In this document: piece by piece, positions 1 through 7,496 of the stretch
Numbering within the stretch: position 1 is the first letter of the stretch
Layout: each line of letters begins with the position of its first letter
Source: Bacteroidota bacterium
GTDB lineage: Bacteria > Bacteroidota > Bacteroidia > Bacteroidales > VadinHA17
NCBI GenBank assembly: GCA_022711195.1
Contig: JAKLFN010000048.1
Span: 1-11,686 of the forward strand
DNA length: 11,686 bases
Direction: 5' to 3'
Translations under genes and position numbers: made by a program
The notes under the pieces: model-generated
What the model saw: the letters and a program-made list of their open reading frames with translations, nothing else
Told to the model about the DNA's origin: nothing
Database searches by the model: none

Positions 1-1610
1 ATTCCCTGCCCTAGGATTGTCGCTTCCCTGATACCTGTATCCGAGATCCTGAGCTCGCCATATTTTTTCTGTAATCCTTCGAGTGTCTGGTTAACACCAC
101 CTATGTTACCTGTATCTTCTCCAAAAGTGACCAACAGAGGGTATTTTGAAAAGAGCCGGTCGTAGTTTTCACGTAAGACCTGACGCCCTGGAACCTCCGG
201 AGAACTATCTGAATATAAAGGAGCTACCGGCTTTACATTCATAACCGAGGCAGGTGTTTCGTTATATAGAAATGAGTTATAGCTGAATGCCGCATCGGCA
301 TAATTACGTTTAAGCCAGCCATGAAGCTCCTCCCGCAGGTTATCAGATTTTACACATGTCTCGCATACATTCCTGAGTATCTTACGGGCAGCCATGAAGT
401 TATCTTTCCTGATAGGTGCTGCAATGTTCATAAGGTCTTCGGTTATCTTTTCAACCGTCGATTCCTTTGTATCCTCGGCACACCTGCATTTACGGTCGCC
501 GATGATCTTTACCAGGGCATCCCTCTCGATGCGTATGGGATGCTGGAACATTTCCCAACCTTTCTTCCTTGCCTGCTTTGCTTCTTCTTCAGCTTCCCCG
601 GCAAGCTTATCCAGCTCTTCAGGTGTTGCAATCTTCTGATCTGTTATCCACTCCTTCATTTTACGGATCGGATCAAATTCTTCTTCCCACCTGAGCCTCT
701 CCTCACTTTTATAACGCTCGTGTGATCCCGAGGTGGAATGGCCCAGCGGCTGTGTTACTTCTTCTATATGGAAGAGTACAGGAACATGTTCATTACGGCA
801 TACTGCGATTCCCTCCTCATACATTTTTATAAGTCCGTGATAATCCCATCCTTTACCTTTATATATCCTGTAGCCCGGTTTCTCCGGCTCAGCCTCAAAG
901 CCCTTAAGGATCTCAGAAATGCTGCCCTTGGTTGTCTGATACTTTTTCGGGACGGAGATCCCATAACCGTCGTCGTACACTGAGACGGCCATGGGCACTT
1001 GCAGAACACCTGCTGCGTTTATTGTTTCCCAGAAATGACCTTCGCTGGTGCTTGCATCGCCTATAGATCCGAAAGCAACTTCGTTTCCTTTTATTGAAAG
1101 GCCGGTAAAACGGTGGAGATCTTTATTCTGCCTGAAGAGTTTCGAAGCATATGCCAGCCCTAGCAGGCGTGGCATCTGTCCCGCTGTAGGAGAAATATCG
1201 GATGATGAATTTTTCTGTTTTGTAAGATCGCGCCATGTGCCGTCAGGATTGATGTTCGGGGTTGAGAAATGATTATTGAACACTCTTCCACCGCTGCCGG
1301 GATTAATATCGCGATCGGTATTTCCATAGAGCTGGTGGAAGAACTGGACGCTGTCATAGAGACCCATGGCCATCATCCATGTCTGGTCGCGGTAATATCC
1401 CGATCGCCAGTCGCCATCCCTGAACTGTTTTGCCAGCGCTATCTGGATGATTTCCTTCCCATCGCCAAAGATCCCAAACTTGGCTTTTCCGGAAAGAACC
1501 TCACGGCGGCCTATAATACTAAGGTTCCGACTTAGATTTGCAAGGCGGTAGTCGGAGAGTATTTCATTCTTTGAAAGATTTATCACTGTATTCTTTTCGT
1601 TATGCTTCAT
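1..1610 (-). CDS. Fused alpha/beta ThDP-dependent 2-oxo acid dehydrogenase E1 (partial, C-terminus beyond left edge)
   Basis: E1 component of a 2-oxo acid dehydrogenase complex (branched-chain or pyruvate type). It decarboxylates a 2-oxo acid on thiamine diphosphate and passes the acyl group to the lipoyl domain of E2, in the cytoplasm. I translated it from ATG at 1610-1608 (MKHNEKNT...); it stays open for 536 codons to the window edge. Residues ~30-300 are the alpha-type domain: ThDP/Mg motif GDASTSEGHFWETIN at 184-198 and the GHSTS loop at ~290-294. A charged linker (~305-370) follows. The beta-type domain then begins: GEDTGNIGG at 497-505 and RISDTGIREATILGQG at the end of the visible part. 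The alpha-beta fusion is common in Bacteroidota. Roughly the last third is missing only because the window ends. No perfect TAnnTTTG box is seen upstream on this strand. Family is clear; substrate is not, since 2-oxoisovalerate, pyruvate and other 2-oxo acids all fit. Confidence 0.93.
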   Translation of the reverse strand, partial: MKHNEKNTVINLSKNEILSDYRLANLSRNLSIIGRREVLSGKAKFGIFGDGKEIIQIALAKQFRDGDWRSGYYRDQTWMMAMGLYDSVQFFHQLYGNTDRDINPGSGGRVFNNHFSTPNINPDGTWRDLTKQKNSSSDISPTAGQMPRLLGLAYASKLFRQNKDLHRFTGLSIKGNEVAFGSIGDASTSEGHFWETINAAGVLQVPMAVSVYDDGYGISVPKKYQTTKGSISEILKGFEAEPEKPGYRIYKGKGWDYHGLIKMYEEGIAVCRNEHVPVLFHIEEVTQPLGHSTSGSHERYKSEERLRWEEEFDPIRKMKEWITDQKIATPEELDKLAGEAEEEAKQARKKGWEMFQHPIRIERDALVKIIGDRKCRCAEDTKESTVEKITEDLMNIAAPIRKDNFMAARKILRNVCETCVKSDNLREELHGWLKRNYADAAFSYNSFLYNETPASVMNVKPVAPLYSDSSPEVPGRQVLRENYDRLFSKYPLLVTFGEDTGNIGGVNQTLEGLQKKYGELRISDTGIREATILGQG

Positions 1611-1686
1611 GATGTATATTCAATAAATTTCATACAATAAACAATTATCACGGGCAGTTGTTTAAATAACATGATCAAATGATGAG

Positions 1687-1694
1687 TATCTTTG
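1687..1694 (+). promoter_or_regulatory. Bacteroidota-type -7 box (TATCTTTG) for the small membrane protein gene
   Basis: TATCTTTG matches the Bacteroidota -7 consensus TAnnTTTG exactly and lies 26 nt upstream of the ATG at 1721. A TTTG-like -33 element at the usual ~19-20 nt spacing is not evident; the nearest TTG (1658-1660) is too far away. This is a consensus match only. Confidence 0.45.
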
Positions 1695-1720
1695 TAAACT
1701 CAATCAATGACTGGTAACTT

Positions 1721-1981
1721 ATGTTTATTAAATTACTGATAATTAGTTTATTAATGTTGACTCTCGTGCTGGTGCTGCTGGGTATAAGGATCCTGATAAA
1801 AAAGAAAGGGCAGTTTCCTGATACCCATATAAGCCACAACAAGGAAATGCAGAAAAGGGGAATTACCTGTGCACAGAAGACAGATATTGGTTGTAATCCG
1901 GGTGAAGATATGTCAGAGTGCTCAACTTGTGGTTCAAGAATCCCCGCCCCTCGAGCTGGGCACCCCCTAAATGGGATTTAA
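1721..1981 (+). CDS. Small single-pass membrane protein with four cysteines, unknown function
   Basis: 86 residues. Residues ~4-26 are strongly hydrophobic and are followed by a basic stretch (RILIKKKG, 23-30), which suggests one N-terminal membrane helix with a soluble tail. The tail has GQFPDTHISHNKEMQKRGITC (30-50) and cysteines at 50, 58, 67 and 70 (C-x7-C-x8-C-x2-C), ending in CSTCG. The HIS.NKEM.KRGI.CAQ pattern resembles short membrane proteins often left as hypothetical in Bacteroidota; I know no function for them. The cysteines could bind a metal or form disulfides, but this is inference. The gene is divergent from the E1 gene and convergent with apbE, so it is a single-gene transcript. 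The last ~15 residues (from SRIPAPRAG) lie in C/G-run, hairpin-forming DNA unlike the rest of the gene and may be a secondary extension. The start is supported by the -7 box at 1687-1694 and by the hydrophobic segment beginning at once. Confidence 0.7.
   Translation: MFIKLLIISLLMLTLVLVLLGIRILIKKKGQFPDTHISHNKEMQKRGITCAQKTDIGCNPGEDMSECSTCGSRIPAPRAGHPLNGI
1939..1978. repeat. Nested inverted repeat overlapping the 3' end of the small membrane protein gene
   Basis: AATCCC (1939-1944) pairs with GGGATT (1973-1978). Inside it GCCC (1946-1949) pairs with GGGC (1958-1961) around an 8-nt loop holding CTCGAG. A C run (CCCCC, 1963-1967) follows. This composition contrasts with the AT-richer gene body and resembles the C-run/G-run intergenic elements seen scattered in Bacteroidota genomes. 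It covers the final codons and stops just before the TAA at 1979-1981. It may be a dispersed element or part of a terminator; one copy cannot decide. Confidence 0.4.
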
Positions 1982-2017
1982 AACCTCCAACAGATTTATA
2001 ATAGGTAACGGCTTTAG

Positions 2018-2034
2018 TCCCCCTTCAGTGGGGA
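2018..2034. terminator. Hairpin between convergent genes, candidate bidirectional terminator
   Basis: TCCCC (2018-2022) pairs with GGGGA (2030-2034) around the 7-nt loop CTTCAGT. A second G run (2036-2041) allows alternative pairing with the C run. It lies between the stop of the small membrane protein gene (1981) and the stop of apbE (2043), where both transcripts must end. There is no clean U tract on either side, so it is not a textbook intrinsic terminator. Confidence 0.35.
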
Positions 2035-2042
2035 TGGGGGGT

Positions 2043-3050
2043 TCATTCTTCAAATACCAGTCCCTTTAAGTTTTCCGACATCCATGTTTTAAAATTGCCT
2101 TCTTCATCGGAATAGATTAAGTAAGCATCATATTCCGGGTGCAGGTCAAGGAATTCTATAGATTTTTCCTTACCCATAACCATGCAAGCTGTTGCAATTC
2201 CGTCGGCTGTTGCACAATCGGATGCAAGTATCGTAGCGCTAAGCAGCCTGTTTTTTGCAGGATACCCCGAAAAAGGATTTATGGTATGTGAATATTTAAT
2301 CCCGTTTTCGACATAGAATTTTCTGTAATTACCTGAAGTGGCCAATGAACGGTCCTCCATCTCCATGACTGCTGAAAGGTTCTGACCGGGGATCATGTTA
2401 TTATCTTCAGGCCTGTCGATGCCTATTCTCCAGGGATTTCCGTTCTTGCTACCTCTTGCACGTACTTCACCACCTATCTCTACGAGGCTGTTCTTAATCC
2501 CTTTCTCAAGCAGGTAATTGCTTAATACATCGACCGAATAACCCTGGGCTATTGCATTGAAATCGAGCTTTACCCGCGGGTCCGACTTAACAATCTTTCC
2601 GTCAGTCAGTTTCAATTTATCAATACCCACCAGGCAGAGAAGGCTGTCGACTTTTTGTGCCGACACATCCTTATGTTCATCGGGCCCGAAACCCCAGGCT
2701 CTCACCAGCGGACCAACGGTGATATCAAATGCCCCCTTTGTCAGGTATGAGATTTCGACTGATCGTCTGAAGACTTCTATGAAGTATTCATCGGGCATTA
2801 CATCTTCGTTACGGTTTATTCTGGACAGAATAGAGGAATCTTTATAAAGCGACAATGACATATCGAAATCGTCCAGGATCTTTTCAATTTCTGCTTTCAG
2901 GGCGAAAGGATCCAGCTTTGGTGAATTTTCAAATACGATGCTATAGGTTGTTCCCTGTGCTGTCCCTGCAAAATTTGAGAATTCCGGCTTCTCCCTGCAA
3001 GCTGAAGTAAAAAGAATGACAATGCTGAAAAGATAAATGCAGCTCCTCAT
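2043..3050 (-). CDS. apbE: FAD:protein FMN transferase (ApbE), lipoprotein
   Basis: 335 residues. ApbE uses FAD to attach FMN through a phosphoester bond to threonine in target proteins on the outer side of the cytoplasmic membrane. Here the targets are almost certainly NqrB and NqrC of the same operon. The N-terminus is a signal peptide ending in a lipobox-like FTSAC (Cys18; Thr at -3 is not ideal), so it is probably lipid-anchored. Family signatures in order: GTTYSI (~33-38), SILSRINR (73-80), [14 protein letters not shown] (108-121), [12 protein letters not shown] (163-174), [10 protein letters not shown] (191-200), LATSGNY (236-242), [10 protein letters not shown] (255-264) and [17 protein letters not shown] (277-293). 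Asp283 and Thr287 in the last motif fit the Mg-binding pair of the family. Its start overlaps the nqrF stop by 4 nt (ATGA), suggesting translational coupling. It is the last gene of the operon. Length and motifs look complete. Confidence 0.96.
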   Translation of the reverse strand: MRSCIYLFSIVILFTSACREKPEFSNFAGTAQGTTYSIVFENSPKLDPFALKAEIEKILDDFDMSLSLYKDSSILSRINRNEDVMPDEYFIEVFRRSVEISYLTKGAFDITVGPLVRAWGFGPDEHKDVSAQKVDSLLCLVGIDKLKLTDGKIVKSDPRVKLDFNAIAQGYSVDVLSNYLLEKGIKNSLVEIGGEVRARGSKNGNPWRIGIDRPEDNNMIPGQNLSAVMEMEDRSLATSGNYRKFYVENGIKYSHTINPFSGYPAKNRLLSATILASDCATADGIATACMVMGKEKSIEFLDLHPEYDAYLIYSDEEGNFKTWMSENLKGLVFEE

Positions 3051-4300
3051 ATTCCGAAATCGTCGAAGGAGATATTTTCCTGGGGCACACCGAGGCTGTC
3101 AAGCATTTTCACGACAGCGTTATTCATTACAGGAGGGCCGCAGAAGTAGTATTCAATATCCTCGGGATCGTCCTTTCTGGACAGGTAATTATCGAGCAGT
3201 ACCTGGTGAATAAACCCGGTATAGCCTTTCCAGTTATCTTCGGGCAGTGGTTCTGAAAGTGCCAGGTTAAATGTGAAATTCGGGAACTGTTTCTCTATCT
3301 CCCTGAACTCTTCCTCATAAAAAACTTCTCTGAGGGAGCGTGCTCCATACCAGTACGATACTTTGCGATCTGTCGCAAGTGTCCGGAAGAGATGGAAGAT
3401 ATGTGATCTCAGCGGAGCCATTCCTGCACCTCCTCCGATATAGATCATTTCAGCGCCGGTATCTTTTATGTGGAACTCGCCATAAGGGCCTGACATGGTA
3501 ACCTTATCTCCCGGATTCCTGGAGAAGATATATGATGAGCATATACCCGGAGGCACGTTTAAGAATTCTTTCTTCGCGTTGTTCCATGGCGGAGTAGCTA
3601 TCCTGATATTAAGCTTGATAAGGTTTTTCTCTGCCGGATAGTTTGCCATGGAATAGGCTCTGAAAGTCTCTTCAGAGTTTTTGATTGAGAGATCCCACAT
3701 TTTATAAGCATCCCAGTCGGATCTGTATTCTTCTTCAATGTTAAAATCACGAAATGAAGTCTGGTATTTAGGAACATCTATCTGGATATAACCACCCGGC
3801 TCAAAATTCAGTTCTTCTCCTTCAGGCAGCCTTACAACAAATTCCTTGATAAATGTTGCGACATTTCTGTTCGAGACTACCTCGCAGTCCCATTTCTTTA
3901 TTCCGAGAACCGATTCGGGAAGTTTAATCTTAAGAGGTTCCCTTACCTTTACCTGGCATCCCAGTCTCCAGTTATTTTGTTGTTCTTTCCTGTTAAAGAA
4001 ACCTGTCTCGGTGGGTAGTATTGATCCGCCGCCTTCCATTACCTGGCATTTACACATGCCGCATGTTCCACCTCCGCCGCATGCGGAAGGCAGAAATACA
4101 CCGTTTTGCGACAAGGTCATCAGGAGGTTGGAGCCTGGTGTTACGGTAATCTCACGGTCGTTGATCTCAAGTTTAACATCTCCTTTTGGTGAAAGTTTAT
4201 CCCTGGCATACAGGAGCATAACGACCAGCAGGAGTATTATAACAAGAAAGACCGTGATACTCAGCAGTGTTGTGACGACGGTAGAAAAACCTAATATCAT
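3047..4300 (-). CDS. nqrF: Na+-translocating NADH:quinone reductase subunit F (NADH dehydrogenase module)
   Basis: 417 residues. NqrF is the electron entry point of Nqr: it oxidises NADH with FAD and passes electrons through a 2Fe-2S cluster into the membrane part. One N-terminal membrane helix (~7-31) anchors it. The plant-type ferredoxin domain follows, with Cys74, Cys80, Cys83 and Cys115 (C-x5-C-x2-C ... C). The FAD-binding motif RAYSMANYP is at 214-222 and GPYGEF at 271-276. The NAD-binding motif [11 protein letters not shown] is at 289-299 and the CGPP motif at 387-390. The C-terminal FDDFG matches other NqrF proteins. The gap to nqrE is 16 nt and the stop overlaps the apbE start by 4 nt. 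All redox residues expected of the family are present. Confidence 0.97.
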   Translation of the reverse strand: MILGFSTVVTTLLSITVFLVIILLLVVMLLYARDKLSPKGDVKLEINDREITVTPGSNLLMTLSQNGVFLPSACGGGGTCGMCKCQVMEGGGSILPTETGFFNRKEQQNNWRLGCQVKVREPLKIKLPESVLGIKKWDCEVVSNRNVATFIKEFVVRLPEGEELNFEPGGYIQIDVPKYQTSFRDFNIEEEYRSDWDAYKMWDLSIKNSEETFRAYSMANYPAEKNLIKLNIRIATPPWNNAKKEFLNVPPGICSSYIFSRNPGDKVTMSGPYGEFHIKDTGAEMIYIGGGAGMAPLRSHIFHLFRTLATDRKVSYWYGARSLREVFYEEEFREIEKQFPNFTFNLALSEPLPEDNWKGYTGFIHQVLLDNYLSRKDDPEDIEYYFCGPPVMNNAVVKMLDSLGVPQENISFDDFGI

Positions 4301-4316
4301 GATATAATAATTTCTT

Positions 4317-4934
4317 TTATAATTTAATACCCATGAATCCCATGAAAGCTATTGCCATCAGTCCGGTAAGGATGAATGTAATTCCCAGACCTCGCAATGG
4401 TGCCGGGACGTTGCTGTATTTCATTTTCTCCCGGATAGCTGCCAGGCCTACGATAGCGAGCATCCATCCTACTCCTGAGCCTACCCCGAACACTGTAGCT
4501 TCGATAACATTCTCATATTCACGTTCCTGCATAAATAGCGCAGCACCGAGAATGGCACAGTTCACTGCTATAAGAGGGAGAAAGATCCCCAGCGAGTTGT
4601 ACAAAGAAGGGCTGAATTTTTCGACCACCATTTCTACAAGCTGAACCATTGCAGCTATCACAGCGATAAAAACCATGAATGTAAGGAATCCCAGGTCGAC
4701 ATCTGCAAATCCTTCACCCAGCCACAGCATTGCCCCTTTCTTGAGCAGGTATTTCTCAAGAAGAAAGTTAACCGGTACTGTAATGAACAGGACGAAGATC
4801 ACCGCTACTCCCAGGCCTACAGCTGTCTTTACATTTTTCGAAACAGCCAGGAATGAACACATTCCCAGGAAAAAGGCGAAGATCATATTGTCGATAAAGA
4901 TCGACTTGATGAAAATATTCAGATAATGTTCCAT
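4317..4934 (-). CDS. nqrE: Na+-translocating NADH:quinone reductase subunit E
   Basis: 205 residues, an integral membrane subunit with about six hydrophobic helices. NqrE and its homologue NqrD form an inverted pair in the membrane. In the Vibrio enzyme, conserved cysteines of the two subunits hold an intramembrane iron-sulfur centre near the Na+ path. The corresponding cysteines are Cys26 (in [13 protein letters not shown]) and Cys126 (in [10 protein letters not shown]). The opening [17 protein letters not shown] is nearly the standard NqrE N-terminus, which fixes the start. The loop around [20 protein letters not shown] is a few residues longer than in gamma-proteobacterial proteins as I recall them. 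It sits 14 nt after nqrD and 16 nt before nqrF. Confidence 0.96.
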   Translation of the reverse strand: MEHYLNIFIKSIFIDNMIFAFFLGMCSFLAVSKNVKTAVGLGVAVIFVLFITVPVNFLLEKYLLKKGAMLWLGEGFADVDLGFLTFMVFIAVIAAMVQLVEMVVEKFSPSLYNSLGIFLPLIAVNCAILGAALFMQEREYENVIEATVFGVGSGVGWMLAIVGLAAIREKMKYSNVPAPLRGLGITFILTGLMAIAFMGFMGIKL

Positions 4935-4948
4935 AGCTTTCTTCCTTA

Positions 4949-5599
4949 CTATTTCTCAATAAGACTTTTATTCCTGCTGCGATGGAACCATATTATTAGT
5001 CCCACAAGTATTAGCGCCATCGGCGGAAGGATTATCATGCCATTGTTTTCGTACCCGATCCGGTAGGCTCCGATCTTTTCCATTACAGGGAAGCCATAAA
5101 TAGTGCCTGAGCCGAACAGTTCCCTGCAAAATGCCACGACAATAAGGATAATTCCATAGCCTGCTCCGTTACCCAGGCCGTCGATGAATGAAGGCCAGGG
5201 CTTATTAGACATGGCAAAAGCCTCGAGCCTGCCCATGAGTATGCAGTTTGTGATTATCAGTCCCACAAATACAGAGAGCTGCTTGCTGACATCAAAAACA
5301 AAGGCTTTGAGGAACTGATCGACGAGTATGACCATAGTAGCTATCACTACCAGCTGAACGATGATCCTTATCCTGTCAGGTATTGACTTTCTCATCGCCG
5401 AAATAACAAGGTTCGAGATTGCTGTAACGATGGTAACGGATAATGCCATTACAATTGCAGGCTTAAGCTTTACCGTTACTGCCAGGGCAGAACAGATACC
5501 CAGCACCTGGACGGTAATAGGATTATTATCTGCCAGTGGTGCTGTCAGAAACTTCAGATTCTTAGCCGAGAACATCGGCTCTCTGGTATTGTCACTCAT
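4949..5599 (-). CDS. nqrD: Na+-translocating NADH:quinone reductase subunit D
   Basis: 216 residues, an integral membrane subunit with about six helices, homologous to NqrE and partnered with it around the shared iron-sulfur centre. Signature stretches are [22 protein letters not shown] (21-42, Cys36) and [16 protein letters not shown] (115-130, Cys119). A loop after the latter has [18 protein letters not shown]. Two starts are possible. Met1 (5599) leaves only 3 nt after the nqrC stop. Met9 (codon at 5575-5573, MFSAKNLKF) aligns better with the N-terminus of the Vibrio protein. The first is kept for its tight operon spacing. The C-terminus is basic ([13 protein letters not shown]), as expected for a cytoplasmic end. 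Confidence 0.96.
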   Translation of the reverse strand: MSDNTREPMFSAKNLKFLTAPLADNNPITVQVLGICSALAVTVKLKPAIVMALSVTIVTAISNLVISAMRKSIPDRIRIIVQLVVIATMVILVDQFLKAFVFDVSKQLSVFVGLIITNCILMGRLEAFAMSNKPWPSFIDGLGNGAGYGIILIVVAFCRELFGSGTIYGFPVMEKIGAYRIGYENNGMIILPPMALILVGLIIWFHRSRNKSLIEK

Positions 5600-5602
5600 A
5601 TC

Positions 5603-6304
5603 TTATATTCTGTTTTTTAGAAGATAGTCATTGTATTTGGTCAGGCAGTCGAAGAGCATTTTCTCTAGTCCCTTGCTGGTTATGGTGCCTCCTGAGATTG
5701 CATCCACGCCATGAAGGTCGGCCGGATAGGACCCTCCCTTATTAACTTTCACCGAAACGAAACTCTCGTTCTCAAAGAGTTTCTTACCCGGGAACATACC
5801 CTCAAATTCTGAGGTATTTATCTCTGCTCCGAGGCCAGGTGTTTCACCCTTATGGTCGAAGTTCACCCCATAGATGGTATTCATGTCGGACTTCAGTGAG
5901 ACATATCCGAAAATGGGGCCCCAGAGTCCTTTACCTTCTACCGGGATTATTATCACCTTCTCGCCATCGTCGGGGAAAGCCCTGAAAACGGGAAGGTATT
6001 GCTGATCGATAGGTTTTTTCAGTTCATTTCTCAGAACCACAGTAAATGCATCGACACCCTGAACAGGTTGACCTGCTGAGTTAAGTACAAAACTTTCGGT
6101 AATATACTTTGAATAGAGTTCGACGGTATTCTCACGTGTTGAAGTAATACCTATCGATTCAAGCATGTTTTTCTTCTTCTCTATTTCGAGGTTCTTTTCC
6201 TGTGCAGGCTGAAGCAGTGTTGCGGCAAGTGAAAGCAGTGCGGCAACGGCGACAACCATTACTGTCGAGAAAATGAAGATATACCTGTTACTGAAATGCT
6301 TCAT
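5603..6304 (-). CDS. nqrC: Na+-translocating NADH:quinone reductase subunit C (covalent FMN subunit)
   Basis: 233 residues. One N-terminal membrane helix (~8-32) anchors a periplasm-facing FMN domain that carries electrons between the NqrD/E centre and NqrB. The covalent FMN acceptor motif is DAISGGTITS (201-210), with Thr207 as the predicted phosphoester-linked residue; it fits the Dxx(S/T)G(A/G)T consensus recognised by ApbE. GKGLWGPIFGY (124-134) and HKGETPGLGAEI (151-162) are further hallmarks of NqrC/RnfG-type FMN-binding domains. The start overlaps the nqrB stop by 4 nt, and nqrD begins 3 nt after its stop. The protein is somewhat shorter than the Vibrio one (about 257 residues) but keeps all motifs. 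Confidence 0.96.
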   Translation of the reverse strand: MKHFSNRYIFIFSTVMVVAVAALLSLAATLLQPAQEKNLEIEKKKNMLESIGITSTRENTVELYSKYITESFVLNSAGQPVQGVDAFTVVLRNELKKPIDQQYLPVFRAFPDDGEKVIIIPVEGKGLWGPIFGYVSLKSDMNTIYGVNFDHKGETPGLGAEINTSEFEGMFPGKKLFENESFVSVKVNKGGSYPADLHGVDAISGGTITSKGLEKMLFDCLTKYNDYLLKNRI

Positions 6305-7476
6305 CTTTTTATGGTATTAATAGCCGGGCGGGCTCTTCTGAGCCTCCTTTTTATATGTGACTGGATAACGTAGTAATCGATGAGCGGTGCAAAAAGGTTC
6401 ATCAGGAGTATTGCCAGCATAACTCCTTCGGGATATGCCGGATTCAGAACCCTGAACAAGATGGAAAGCACTCCGATAAGGAATCCATAGATCCATTTTC
6501 CTGTTTCTGTCTGTGATCCTGTTACCGGGTCGGTTGCCATATAAACTGCACCGAAAGCAAAACCACCCATCACAAAATGATAGTAAAAGGGGAGTTCCAT
6601 ATATGTGTTAGCTGAGAATGCGTTGAGAAGCAATCCCATAGCAGCACCTCCGGCAAACACTGAAAGTATGATCTTCCAGCTGCCAATACCTGTTGCAATG
6701 AGGATAAGGGCACCTATGAGAATAGCGATAGTTGATGTTTCGCCAACCGATCCGGGTATTGTTCCTATGAACATTTCCATGAACGAGGGAAGGGAGGCAG
6801 TATCGCCGGCTGCACAGAGCGACAATGGTGTGGCGCCCGAAAAACCGTCTACTATACCACTGCCTTTTACAAGACCTTCTGTCCATACAGCATCGCCTGT
6901 CATCCATCCGGGGTAACTGAAGAAGAGGAATGCCCTTGCAAGCAATGCAGGGTTGAAGATGTTCATTCCTGTACCTCCGAAAACCTCTTTACCTAGTATA
7001 ACGGCAAAGGCTACTGCCAGAGCCAGCATCCATAAAGGGATATCTATAGGTACTATCAGTGGTATCAGCAATCCTGTTACCAGGTATCCCTCGTTGATCT
7101 CATGTCCGCGGATCTGTGCAGCGATAAACTCAATGCCAAGCCCCACAAGATAGCTTACGATAATGAGTGGCAGCAATTTCACAAAACCAAACCAGAATGC
7201 TTTCAGGATACCAGCCTCTATTCCTACCGACCTGAAATGCTGAAGCCCTGTATTCCAGGCGCCAAAAAGAAGCACCGGAAGCAATGCAATGATGACCATG
7301 GTCATTGTCCTCTTCAGGTCGATGCTGTCGCGGATATGTGATCCTCTGAAGGTCACTTTATCCGGTACGAACATAAAAGACTCAAATCCTTCAAATACTG
7401 ATCTCAGCTTTGCAAACCTGCCCCCTTCCTCAAAATTAGGTTTAAGCTTGTCTAACTTTTTTCGTAATGAATTCAT
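6301..7476 (-). CDS. nqrB: Na+-translocating NADH:quinone reductase subunit B (covalent FMN, quinone-reducing membrane subunit)
   Basis: 391 residues, the largest membrane subunit, with about ten hydrophobic segments from residue ~57 on. In characterised Nqr it carries covalent FMN and riboflavin and takes part in Na+ transport and quinone reduction. The FMN acceptor motif is DGFSGATPLS (210-219), predicted Thr216. HEINEGYLVTGLLIPLIVP (125-143) matches the conserved helix that includes an acidic residue important for Na+ uptake and riboflavin binding in Vibrio. GKEVFGGTGMNIFNPALLARAF (162-183) is another family hallmark. The cytoplasmic N-terminus starts MNSLRKKLDKLKPNFEEGG, as usual. It sits 20 nt after nqrA and overlaps nqrC by 4 nt. 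Confidence 0.97.
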   Translation of the reverse strand: MNSLRKKLDKLKPNFEEGGRFAKLRSVFEGFESFMFVPDKVTFRGSHIRDSIDLKRTMTMVIIALLPVLLFGAWNTGLQHFRSVGIEAGILKAFWFGFVKLLPLIIVSYLVGLGIEFIAAQIRGHEINEGYLVTGLLIPLIVPIDIPLWMLALAVAFAVILGKEVFGGTGMNIFNPALLARAFLFFSYPGWMTGDAVWTEGLVKGSGIVDGFSGATPLSLCAAGDTASLPSFMEMFIGTIPGSVGETSTIAILIGALILIATGIGSWKIILSVFAGGAAMGLLLNAFSANTYMELPFYYHFVMGGFAFGAVYMATDPVTGSQTETGKWIYGFLIGVLSILFRVLNPAYPEGVMLAILLMNLFAPLIDYYVIQSHIKRRLRRARPAINTIKR

Positions 7477-7496
7477 TATCTGAATTTAACACATTA

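Noticed and set aside
321..725. 134-codon plus-strand open frame inside the E1 gene
   Set aside because: It is antisense to a coding region with intact E1 motifs and a continuous 536-codon frame. Its translation is a Cys/Phe/Pro-rich string with no recognisable domain.
184..1610. GDAS instead of GDG in the E1 ThDP motif, considered as a defect
   Set aside because: The G-D pair and the distal Asn are present, and GDASTSEG is, to my knowledge, the normal form in fused Bacteroidota E1 proteins.
3846..4307. 153-codon plus-strand open frame opposite nqrF
   Set aside because: The minus strand here encodes the NqrF membrane anchor and 2Fe-2S domain with all four cysteines. The antisense product is Ser/Pro/Thr/His-rich and resembles no protein I know.
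6608..6907. 99-codon minus-strand frame within nqrB
   Set aside because: It is an out-of-frame reading of nqrB, rich in Arg, Cys and His. The NqrB frame carries the FMN motif and membrane helices across the same bases.
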